A stretch of 64,000 bases of DNA, taken from contig NC_080543.1 of NCBI RefSeq assembly GCF_028640845.1, positions 15,719,858-15,783,857 on the forward strand, written 5' to 3'. The notes beneath the pieces were generated by a model that was not told the origin of the DNA, made no database searches, and saw only the letters and a program-made list of their open reading frames with translations. The position numbers and the translations under genes were made by a program. Position 1 is the first letter of the stretch, and each line of letters starts with the position of its first letter. The stretch is from Ahaetulla prasina (Eukaryota > Chordata > Lepidosauria > Squamata > Colubridae). Shown one piece after another: positions 1 through 12,200 of this stretch.

Positions 1-3
1 GTG

Positions 4-245
4 TCAAACTGGCTCGCTTGCTCGAGGGTCAGACCAGTCCCATACGTGCAGCGATCCATCGCTTGCAGCCGAAAGTAATGTCTGGGGCTTCCAAGGGTGC
101 CAAGTGTGGGTGGTGACCACCGGACTGCCCCCCTCCTTGCCTGGGGTGCCGAAGATGTGTCCTTTGTGAATGAACACCGGCTTGGCTTCCTGCCCTGAGG
201 AGTCCCAGTCCTGTGTGTTGTAGAGCTGAACGGTCGCGTCAAAAC
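4..245 (-). CDS. WDR73: WDR73 exon 8 (terminal)
   Basis: The acceptor TTTCTTCAAG ends at 246, and the stop codon TGA is at 6-4. It encodes [17 protein letters not shown], the HKGHIF loop, [18 protein letters not shown] and the last blade [10 protein letters not shown]. The length and the C-terminal end match mammalian WDR73. Confidence 0.94.
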
Positions 246-3200
246 CTTGAAGAAATGAGAAACGCAAGTAAATAGCAATAGCGCTTTGACTTACCGTATT
301 TTTCGGAGTATAAGATGCTCCAGAGTATAAGACGCACCTTATCTTTTTTGGGGTGGGGGGGTGGGGGAGGAAAATAAGAAAAGAAAAAAAATTCTGCTTG
401 AGAGGCTCTCCGTTTGAGAGGCTGCATTTCCAGCCTCCAAAAGCTCCAAAAATTCCGTTTGCCCAGGAGCTTCTCTTTGCAAAGGCAGCCTCTCAAACGA
501 AGCTTTTGGAGGCTGTTTGAGAGGCTCTCTGTTTGCAGCCTTCAAAAGTTCCATTTGAGAGGGCGCGGAGCAGTGATGAGTTCAAAAATTTTTACTACTG
601 GTTCTATGGGTGTGGTATGGGTTGCTGGCACGGGTTGGTGGGCGTGGCAGGGGAAGGATACTGTAAAATCTCCATTCCCTCTCCACTCCAAGGGAAGGTT
701 ACTGCAAAATCCCCATTTCCTCCCAATCAGCTGGGACTCAGGAAGCAGAGAATAGATGGGGGTGGGGCCAGTCAGAATTTTTACTACTGGTTCTCCAGAA
801 CTGGCCAGAACCTGCTGAAACCCACCTCTGGCACAGAAGCAGAAGGGTGGGGACCGGTGGGTGGGCAGGGCTACACTTGATGTATAAGACGCACCCAAAT
901 TTTCACCCTCTTTTGGGGGGGGAGTGCATCTTATAGTCTGAAAAATTAGGTACATACCGCTTCACAGTGCTTTACAGTCCTCTCTAAGGGGTTTACAGAG
1001 TCAGCTTAGTGCCTCCCACAATCTGGGTCAAATGCTTTATTGGAATGGTGCAAGAGAGACAGAGAGGTGGGTTGAAGTTGGGGGTGGCACATAAGCGAAA
1101 AATGGTGTGGAAAAAAAATGTGTTCTTTATGAAAGAGGGTTATGGAAAAAAAGCTACAGAAGGCAGCATTTGGTCTATTGGTTAAAGCAGAGGTGTTAAA
1201 ATGGCGGCCCATGGGCTGGATGCATCATATGTAGGCCATACCCACCCCAGCTCCGCGAAGGGAAAAACCGTCGCGAAATATCTCGTGACAGCAACATGAT
1301 GCCACAAGTTTGATCCCCGTGGCTTAAGGTGCTGGCTTAGAAACCAGGAGACAGTGACTTCTAGTTCTGCATTAGGCATGAAAGCCAGGTGGACTTTGGA
1401 CCAATTACCAGGGGACTGTGAATTCTAGTCCCACCTTAGGCGTGAAAGCCAGTTGGGTGATCTTGGACCAGTCCCCCTCTCCCAGTCCAACCCACCACAT
1501 GGGGTTGTTCTTATGGGGACAATAGGGGAAGGAAGTTGAGGTGACATAACCCAGCTGAGCCCCTCTGCAAATTGGTCTGCATACCAACCACCCCTGAAGC
1601 TCAGGGGTGAAATTCACTTACCTTCCCTACCGGTTTGCAAATGTGCATGGATTGAGCACAAGCTCACTTTGCTTACGCACGCCGTCACCCATGCATGCAC
1701 AAAGCCTTCTGTGCATGCACAGAGGCTTAAAATGTCACAAAAAAGCAGCGTCATGACATCCGTGTGGGTGGGCGGAGCCTCCTGCAGCCGCCGCTACCAG
1801 TTCGCCCGAGCTAGATAGAATCAACTGAATTTCACCCCTGCTGTAGCTCCATAAGGATGATGGCAGCAAGCGGCATTGCAAAGGTTAAGAACCATTACAG
1901 CTTACCTGACACTGCCAGGTTGTCGGCCAGTACAGGAGCCAAGCTGATGGACAGGAACTCTGTCCCACAGAGATTAGGGATGGGAACGCAGCATTGGGCC
2001 ACTTTCAGGGGGCTGGAAGGGTGTCTGAGGTCCGTCAACACAACGAGGCCACCTGAGGAGAGACGGGCAATCAGTGGCGTCTCTCCAGAGCCGACTCCTG
2101 CACACCAGCTCAGCCCCTCTGTCTGGGCCCAAGGGGTCCGAGCCTCCTCGAGAGCTCCCAGAATCCCCTGCTGTTGCCGGAAATCCACAAGGAACAGCTG
2201 CCCTTTGGCACCACACACTACAGCGGTGGCTTCATCCAAGAAGTCCAGACTGGCGATTTTATCAGGGCTGGCAGAGGCTGGAGGAGGAAAGAAGAAAGAA
2301 TTGAGTTGGGTTGTGGGAGAGAATTCTGCCACGAGAAACTGGAGTTCAAATGATGCCTCCCCCCAAAAGCTAACTTTGAGCCAATCATGAGGAGACGATG
2401 GGTTAGTCTCTCTTTAGGCATGAAAGCCAGCTGGGTGACTTTTGGGCACTCACCAGGAGGCTGTGAATTCAAGTTCCACATTAGGTGAGAAAACCGCCTG
2501 GATGTCTTTGGGCCAATCACCAAGAAACTCTGAGTTCTAGTGGGTTTCTCATTATGTTAACTACTGGTTTGTCCTGCTTCGTGCGCTTACCTTCGGCACA
2601 TGCGGTTTGCTTGTGTGCGTGCCTTCTGCGCATGCGCCCGGACTCAAAAATGTGCCTAAGTAGGATGGCATAAAGCCCGGGCGGGTAGGCCCAATTCTGC
2701 TACCAGTTCGAGCGAACTGGTCCAAACCGGCTGAATACCCTCTCTGGTTCTAGTCCTGCCTTAGGCAGAAAAGTCGGACGGATGATTTTGGCCTAGTCAC
2801 TCTCTCTCAGCCCAATCCACCTCAAAGGATTGTTGTGGGGAAAATAGGAGAAAGTAAGTTTGTTCTCATGAGTTACGTATAAAGTAATAAAGGTGGGATA
2901 AGAATCAAATACATAAATAAATCTATAAATCACACATTTATAAATCCCCTTCCTGTTTCCTTGAATTTAATTTGAGATCAAAAAGCGAAAAGAGGAGCAG
3001 AAATAAGAGGGGGGAAAAAAACCAGTATCTCTCTCTATTTCTAACCCTTTGGGAAGCTCTCTTCCTAAGAAAGGATTTTGAAGAGGGTTTTCAAACAAAC
3101 TGCCTACCAGCCACCCAAGGACTTTTCTCTGATTCAATTTCCGTCATTTGGAGATTGCAGATTCTTTGCCCGTGGAGGACGCAGGCCGGTTTGGCACAGC

Positions 3201-6200
3201 TGGTTGCAATTTTGGACCAGTAAGTATCTTCTGTCTTTGTGGGAGAGATGACACTCAGTAGCTTAATCATATCTAGAGGAGAGGAGAGGAAGAAATAAAA
3301 ATCTCCACAAGACTTCATTTCCATTATAAGTAGTCCTCTACTTACGAACCTAATTGGGGACCCCAACTTCCCTTGCTCAGGAAAATGGCTGTTCCGTGAG
3401 ATACGCTCAATTTTATGATAATTTTGCAATGATTGTTAAGCAAATCACTGCAATTGTTAAGCGAATCACATGGTCATTAAGCAAATCCAGCTTCCCCCTC
3501 ATTGACTTTGTTTGTCGGAAGCTGTCTGGCAAAGTCGCAAAATGACAATCACTTTGTGGACACCGCAACTGTTATGAATACACACCAGCCGGCAAGCATC
3601 CAAATTTGGATCACATGACTTTGAGGATGCTGCGATGGCCATAAGTGCGAGGAGTGGTTGTAAATCACTTTTTTCAGTGCCATTGTAACATTGAATGGTC
3701 GCTGAACAAACGGTTGTAAGTATAAAAACTGCCTGTAGTTTCCAAAGCATCACTTTTATCCAATTTCTCTCCGTTTAGAAATCGTAACTCAGCCTGTTTC
3801 TCCTGGGTATTTTACTGGGTGTCTGGCTGAAATCATACTGGCATCAAGAAAGTGCAAAACTCTGAGGATTGGTGAGCTGCACCTTTATCTCTAAGTCAAA
3901 AATTATAAGGGGAAGGTTAGAAGAAAAGCAATTCCTTCTTTCTTTTGTGTCTTCGAAGGAGTAGAAGGGCAAAGATGTCAGAGATGTGCGAAGATTATCA
4001 AACCTCTGTTTCAGATGTGAAATGCTCCCGGTTCGAACCGGACTGCCCAATCCGGTAGCGATGGCGGTGGATGGTTCGGAGAACTAGTAGCAAAAATCCC
4101 TCCCCCCCCCCACATGCCCAGCTGAGCTGGGCAATCATCAGAGGTTTTTTTTTACTTTTAAAAGCATTTTTTCCTTCGGCTGAAAAAATGCTTTTAAAAG
4201 TAAAAAAAAAAAAACCTCTGATGATTGCCCGGCTCAGCTGGGATCAAAAGGCAAAAAAAAAAATGCTTTTAAAAGAAAAGAAAACCCTCTGATGATCAGG
4301 CAACTCAGCTGGGATCATCAGAGGAGCCTTTTAAAAAGCATTTTTTTACAATCTCTTCGGCCGAAGAGGTTGTAGAAAAATGCTTTTAAAAGTAAAACAA
4401 AAAAAGGTTGGCCACGCCCATCCAGTCACATTACTGCCCCCACCAAGCCACAGCCACAGAACCCGTAGTAACAAATTTTCCATTTCACCACTGCTCTGTT
4501 TGTATCATCAAAACAGAGCAGGGGGTTGGACTAGATGACCTACAAGGTCCCTTCCAGCTCTGTTAATCTGTAATCTGTAAAACTTCTTTCGGGAAGGTGT
4601 TTGTTTTCTTTTTAAAGGTAGCTTTCATTCAATTTCACCAACCTAGAAATTCCTTCAAAATTCACGGAATTCGCATTGTTTGTGCCAGTGTGTCTCATGG
4701 CTACCTGGAATATTCTGGGAATTGAAGTCCACTCATTTTCAAGTTTCTAACACTGGTTTATGCTAACAGTTGTGAAGAATTTACATTATGGAAAAGGACT
4801 CGGGTGTCTTCTTTAGAAGAGCAACTAATTAAATTGTGGGAGCGAGAAAACTTTTCATCCTTGTCCCTGCAAACTGTGAGTGGGCTCTGGCTGTCCTAAA
4901 GTTGAAACCCAGTTGGGAAGTAGTGTAGTTTATTGGATGCACACCTGTTTCATCTGGTTCAATACGCCAAACTTGCAGTGCATTGTCCGGTGGCCCACTG
5001 GTTACCAACAAACTGAAAACACAAATCAAGAAGAAACAGAGCGGTGAAGATAATTCCCTCTCCATTACACAAAAGGTCCACTTTAAGATGGGTGGACTTC
5101 AACCCCCAGAATTCTGGAAGTTGAAGTCCATCTGTCTTAAAAGTTTGTGAGGTTGGGAAACGTTGCTATAAACAAGTCTAAACTGAGTTGGTGGATCAGG
5201 ATGTTGTGGGAACAGCTGTAGTCTGAACACAATAAAGCACACCATCCCACTAAGATCCAACACAGGTTTTCCTTGGTTGCATCTCTCTCAAAGCCATCCA
5301 AGCTTTAACAATCCTCAGATCTTGTGGCAATGAATTCCAAAGGCAATGATGCAGCAGAGAGTCACTAGGGCCAATATTTTTCAGAAATATGTGAACGTGG
5401 CGACAATTTCAAATTAACCTAAGCTTTCTGTTCAGAACAGTGGGAAAGCAACTTATCTGTTTTATAATGACTCACTTCTGTCCCCTGAAACATGAGAAAT
5501 TGGTGACCTTCTGAAGAGGCCTCAGAAAGATTTGAGGTGACTATTGAATTCACAGAGGGCCATGGAGATTCATGCTAGGTATCCTTGAACCAGGATGAGT
5601 ATGAGGAAAACAGATAAGACACCCAGAAGGAATGTGCTGTAACTGAGGCAACCTTGAAGTCCTTATATCTCTGTACGCTTTATCAAAACTTCTATGGCAA
5701 TGTAACCGACACGTTTCTTGCTTGAGATTAGTAACAGCAGACCTCATCTTACAACTACGACTGAAACCGAGACTTCTGTTGCTAAATGAAAACACGTTAA
5801 GTGAATTTTTCCCTCTTTTACGACCTTTCCTGCCACAGCTGTTAAGTGAATCACTGCAGTTATTAAGGTAGTAAAACGACTGTTAAGTGAATCTGGCTTC
5901 CCCCTTGCTTGTCAGAAGGTCGCAAAAGGTGATCATACATGCCTCTAGGACCGTGATGGCGAACCTATGGCACGCGTGCCACAGGTGGCACATGGAGCCG
6001 TATCTGTGGACATGCAAGCTTTGCCCTAGCTCAGCTCCAGTGCATATGCGCGCGCTGGCCAGCTGATTTTGGGGCCTTCCGGAAGTTGGGCTGTTTTCGG
6101 CCTCTGGGGGTGTGGGGAAGGCCGTTTTTGTCCTCCCCAGGCTCATAGAAAGCCTCCGGAGCCTGGGGAGGGCGAAAAATAGGCCTTCCAGGCCCACCGA

Positions 6201-9200
6201 AGTCAGCAATGGGCTGTTTTCGGCCTCTGGAGGGCCTTCGGGATGTGGGAAAGGCCGTTTTGGTCCTCCCTAGGCTCATAGAAAGCCTCTGGAGCCTGGG
6301 GAGGGCGAAAAATGGGCCTTCCGGGCCCACCAGAAGTTGGGCAATGGGCTCCGGGTTTCCAGGCTCTGGAGAGCCTCCAGGAGAGTGGGGAAGGCCGTTT
6401 TTTCCTTCCCCAGGCTCCAAGAAAGCCTCTGGAGCCTGGGGAGGGTGAAAAATGGGCCTACTGGGCCCACCGAGCCATCACGTGCCAAAAGCGGGGGGAG
6501 CATGGGGGGGTTGCGCGTGCATGCATGGAGGGGCGGGGCACACACACACAACTCCCCCGCTCCCCCCGCTTTTGGCACGCGATGGCAAAAAGGCTAGCCA
6601 TCACTGCCTTAGGACACTGCAACCGTCATAAACATGAGTCAATTGCCAAGCATCTGAATTTTAGTCACGTGATCATGAAGACGTGTGAAAAACAATCCTA
6701 AGTCACTTTTTTCATTGCCGTTGTAACATCGGGTTACTAAATGAACTGTTGTTTACCTGTGACTTTACCTTAGTTTTTGGGGAGAAAAATAAGAAAAAAG
6801 CTGATTGGCAGGTGGATTGGCCACCTGGAATACCCCCAATCAGCTGTTCCCAGAGGTGAATTTTAGCAACAGGTTCCTTGGTTGTGAGCTCTGTGCTTTG
6901 CTTTTTTTGGCTTTTTTTTCTGCCTCTGAAACTCTGTTTCAAAAAAAACTTTTTTCTGGCTCTGAAAGCCTCTGAAACAGAGCTTCAGAAAAAAAGCCTT
7001 TGAAGCTCTGTTTGGGAGCTTCTTTTCTGAAGCTGCGTTTGGTTTTTTTTTTCTAAACTCTGTTTCTGATGCTTTTTTTCAGCCTCTGAAACCTCCGTTT
7101 GAGAAGCTGGGCGGGGCTACATTCGGAGTATAAGACGCACTCAGATTTTCACCCTCTTTTTGCGTCTTATGCTCCAAAAAATACAGTAACTGCTTTGATC
7201 AAGGAAAAAAAAAATACTTTTGTTTCTATTTTGGAATCCGCTTCTGGACTTTGTGCTTGAGGTGGAAAAAAAATAAAACTTTGATTTTGAGTTTTACTGA
7301 TTAGATAGATGTGTTGTTACAGAAATGGCTAGTTTATAAGGTAAAGGTTCCCTCGCACATATGTGCTAGTCGTTCGTGACCCTAGGGGGCGGTGCTCATC
7401 TCTGTTTCAAAGCTGAAGAGCCAGGCTGTCCGAAGACGTCTCCATGGTCATGTGGCTGGCATGACCAAATGCCAAAGGCGGATGGAACACTGTTACCTTC
7501 CACCAAAGATGGTCCCTATTTTTCTACTTGCATTTTTTATGTGCTTTCAAACCACTAGGTTGGCAGAAGCTGGGACAAGTAACGGGAGCTCACCCCGTTA
7601 TGTGGCACTAGGGATTTGAACCACTGAACTGCCGACCTTTCGATCGACAAGCTCAGCGTCTTACCCACTGAGCCACCATGTCCCTTGGCTAGTTTATGCT
7701 ACTATGTAAAAGTAAAAAGTTGAGGTTCAGCGTCACTTCTTATTCTCCTGCACCAAAGGAAGTTAATGGCTTTTCTTTCTTTTTTCCTTTCTCTACACTT
7801 TTCTCTTCCCTTTTCTCCCTCTCCTATTTTTTCCTATTATTTGCTTTTGTATTTTTGTATTTTATATGAGGAACTAATGAAAAGCATTGTCAAAAAAAAA
7901 AATTATAAAGACAAGGACACTGTTATCTCTGGCCCAGAGATCAGTGCTCCAGTCAGCTGTCAATGGGCCAGTAATGTTTCTTTCAAATAATAGTTTTTGC
8001 TTCTCCTTTAAGGCCTTCTTAACTCAACTTAAGTCCTCAACAAGGCCCTTAACCTCCTACCTGGTTCCTGGGACATGTTTGAGTCTGTAGATGGGACGAT
8101 CAGAGATTCCACCCCTTTCAACTTTGAAATCTCTCTCCGGACATAAGCCCTGCAAAAACAAAAACAAAAAAATCCAAGGATCCACTCATCATATCGAAAG
8201 AAAACAAAACAGACCAAAACAGCAAGATAACATTGGCTACAATCCTTTTTTAAAAAATATATATATAAAGGGAAAAGTTAACATTTGCACTGCCTATTCC
8301 CTGTTGATAAGGTGACCAACTTTTTTACAATGAGAAGGAGGACACAAATAAATTGAAGAAAAAAAATATATCAAAAATAAAAGAAACATTTTATTCATTG
8401 CAACAATAATACAGAATACACTGTAATACGATAAATGCATAATAAAAAACATTTGTAACAATAACGTTTTATATTTATATTACGCCATCAATTAATTGTT
8501 AAAACTGAAACAATAACATAAGCGAATAAACTTGTAACTAAAATTATACATATTTGGAAATTATTAAATAGATAATGAATTAATAAAACGTGAATTATTG
8601 TGCTCACCTGTGTATGATTGAATATTCACTGAGAAAGAAGTGAGTCTAATGCGTGCCTGTGTGCCATGTCGTGTTTCGGTAAGAAGTAAACAAAACCACT
8701 TGCATGCGGCGCACTCTTGTGCACGGGGCACTCTCTCAAAACAATTCTCCTGTGCGGAGCGCATGCGTCTCATAATTGCGTCTCGCTGCACTGTACCGAG
8801 CCTTGACAAATTGTCATGTCAAATACAAATACGTCACATCACATGCAACGGATTGGCTTGGCATCGATCGAATACGGAGATTTACAGATTGGTCTTCAAA
8901 TATCGAAAAAGAGGACAAGTAGGAGGACACTTTTCGAGAGAGGACAGAACTTAAGGACAGAACAAAAGGACAGAAGAAAAGAAGGACAGTCCTCGCTATA
9001 GGAGGACGATTGGTCACCTTACTGTTGATCCTACTGGCTAGCGCCCAGCTCCCTGGTAACATTCAGCTGATTGTGGAAAAGAGAAGCAGAGTCAGAGTTG
9101 GATCACTGGGATGGTTGAGTACAGGTAATCCTTGACTTAGGACCACAACTGCTGTTGCTAAGCAAGGTTTCCCCAAAGGTGCTTTTCCAAAAGGCAACTG

Positions 9201-12200
9201 GACTTGTGTGGCTTTTTTCTTGAAAATGTTTCGCTTCTCATCCAAGACGCTTCTTTGGTTCTAACTGAATGGCGGGGGAATGGATGGATTTATACTGTTT
9301 GTATTCAAGCAAGCTGCTGTGGTCCACCAGCAGCCTGCGGAGCTGGCAGCGGAGTCGGACAGTGAGGAGGCTGGGGAGGACAATGGGTGAGTCCTGGAGT
9401 CAGGGGAAAGCCTGGACGAGGGCTCTGCGTCCGAGGCAGAGATCAGGCCAGGGCTATCTGGGAGCGATGCGCGGACTCCAGAGCCTCCAGAGGCGGACAG
9501 CAAAGAGGCAGAGGAACAGGAGGATCCTGTTCCTAGTGCACACATGCGAAGAGCTGCCAGAAGGCAAGAGCAGCTAAAGCAAAAAGGACGACTCGGGAGT
9601 AGGGCCAGGAACTGATTGGCCCCTCTCATAAGGCTTAAAACCTGCCTTCCATTGAGGACCTGTATACTGCACGAATCAAGAAGAAAGCCGTGAAAATATT
9701 TGCAGATCCCTCACATCCAGGACATAAACTGTTTCAACTCCTACCCTCAAAACGACGGTATAGAGCACTGCACACCAGAACAACTAGACACAAGAACAGT
9801 TTTTCCCCGAAGGCCATCACTCTGCTAAACAAATAATTCCATCAACACTGTCAAACTATTTACTGAATCTGCACTACTATTAATCTTCTCATAGTTCCCA
9901 TCACAAATCTCTTTCCACTTATGACTGTATGACTATAACTTGTTGCTGGCAATCCTTATGATTTATATTGATATATTGACCATCAATTGTGTTGTAAATG
10001 TTGTACCTTGATGAATGTATCTTTCCTTTTATGTACACTGAGAGCATATGCACCAAGACAAATTCCTTGTGTGTCCAATCACACTTGGCCAATAAAAAAT
10101 TCTATTCTATTCTATTCTATTCTATTCTATTCTATTCTATTCTATTCTATTCTATTCTATTCTATTCTATTCTATTCTATTCTATTCTATTCTATTCTAT
10201 TCTAAAAGAGTAGCAAAGGCTCTTGGGCTGTTTGCAGGAAAGCAATGTTGCTACAATTGTTTCTTGTCTCCTGTTTCTGAACTTCGTGGGGTTCTTGCCA
10301 AGAAAAGCCTTTGGCAGGGTGCCAAAGAAGACAAAGGTTTGTGATAAGGCTGAAGGACTTTGTTTTGGACTTAATTTGGACTAAGCTGAGAATGAAGTAA
10401 TTCTCACCTGTTCTAATAAAATATGTTTGTTTAGGACTGATCATGTCTGGTAATAATTACTTGGGCCTAAGTCACAACACAAGCGAGTCACGTTCAATTT
10501 TACCTTTCTTGCCATGATCAACGGAATCACTGCGTCGTTAAGTGAATCGCCTGGGTGTTAAGTGGATCTGGCTTCCTCCATGGACATTGCCTCTCAGAGA
10601 CCAGTTTTGAAGGTTGCAAACAGCAATCATGTGGATGCTGCAACTTTCATAAATACACACTATGAAGTGCCCAAATTTTGATCACATGATCATGGCGGCT
10701 ATTATATCTATCCTGGGTAACATCACAGGTCCAATAACCATTCAGCATGATGGGAGTTGTAACCCTCAGATTTGGAGAGGGTCAGGGTAGGCAAGAGGCT
10801 TTAGGGTGCAGCTAAGCTTCGGTGGTGCTTCTGTTTTCTTATACTTCCTATATACAGGTAGTCCTCAATTTACAACAATTCCTTTAGTAACCGTTCAAAC
10901 TTACAATGGCACCGAAAAAGGGGCCTTACAACCATTTTTCACACTTACCACCTTTGTAGCATTCCCCATGATCACGTGATCAAAATTCAAATGCTTGGCA
11001 ACCGGTTCATACTTATGTCCATTGCTGCGTCCCAAGGTTACGTGATCCCCTGTTGCAATCTTTTGACAAGCAAAATCAAGGGGAAAGCCAGATTCACTTA
11101 ACAACCTTGTCACTAACTGCAGTGATTCAATTAACAACCATGGCAAGAAACATCATAGAAAGGGGCAAAACTGACTTAACAAATATCTAGACAACCACAG
11201 AAATTTTGGCCTCCATTGCAGTTGTAAGTCGAGGACTGCCTTGTAATGCAAATCCAGATATTGGGGTCCTCTAAGGGAACAGCAGTCCCTACATCTAGTG
11301 GAGGTGAGTTCCACAAGACACTTTTGCCCCAGAGAGCCACCAGCTTGCAGACAACCCTGCCACCGTGATCTCTACTTTACCTTATTCTGTTTTGCGAGCA
11401 GCCTCGGAGGCAGAAGCAGCTGCAGAATTTCGTTCTTGTTCCCATTCTCGTATCCAGCAACGCAAATGCCTGGAGAGAGAAATCACAACCATTCTCAGTG
11501 TTGCTAAACAGACAAACAGTCCCACTTACAATGCAACTTACAACCATTTATTGAGCAATCATTCGAAGTCACAACGGCACTGAAAAGGTGAGTTGCAGCC
11601 TGTCCTCACATTCCCAGCCAGCCAGCTAGGCAAATGGGCGAAGCCAAATTCACTGAACAACTACTGTGATTCACTTAACAACCCTGGCAAAAGAAATCAT
11701 ACAATCAGGCGCGACTCACTCAACAATGCCTTGTTTAGCAACAGTCATGCTGGATCCAATTTTGGTCATATGTTGAGGACTATCTGTACTTACTGAGAAC
11801 CCATATTTCTTTTCCTTTAAGCCCTCTCCCTACCTACCCCATTGGAGCAATTATTTTCAACAGATTTCCCAAAGGTGCTTTTTCAAGAGGCCTCTGGACC
11901 AGTGGTGAAATGTAAAATTTGTTACTACCGGTTCTGTGGGCGTGGCTTGGTGGTGGGGGTAATGTGACTGGGTGGGTGTGGCCAACTTTTTTTTTTTAAC
12001 TTTTAAAAACAATGCTTTTAAAAGGCTGTGGCGATCCCAGCTGAGTTGCCTGATTGTCAGAGGCTTTTGTTTTAAAAGCATTTATTTTTTGCCTTTAAAA
12101 GCTTCTGACGATCAGGCAACTCAGCTGGGATCGTCAGAGCCTTTTAAAAGCATTTTTTTTACAACCTCTTTGGCTGAAAAATTGTAGAAAAATTGCTTTT

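Larger units (their letters stand above)
9315..10479 (+). mobile_element. Solo LTR, 5-bp TSD, interrupted by an L3/CR1 LINE
   Basis: The LTR begins TGCTGTGGTCC and ends GTCACAACA, flanked by a perfect CAAGC duplication (9310-9314, 10480-10484). A poly(A) signal AATAAA sits near 10416. No internal retroviral or gypsy sequence adjoins it, so it is solo. The uninterrupted relative at 12797-13409 is 613 bp; the extra ~560 bp here is the LINE at about 9640-10203. The LTR contains an acidic-then-basic open frame that ends [14 protein letters not shown] (see findings). Confidence 0.75.

Noticed and set aside
1895..2332. Assignment of the WD40 gene to NUP43 or another nucleoporin
   Set aside because: [15 protein letters not shown] and exon-by-exon agreement over 377 residues fit WDR73 only.
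10089..10213. Open frames encoding repeated S-I-L-F-Y
   Set aside because: Translation of the (ATTCT)n microsatellite; the same applies to the poly-Tyr frame over (ATT)n at 25421-25492.
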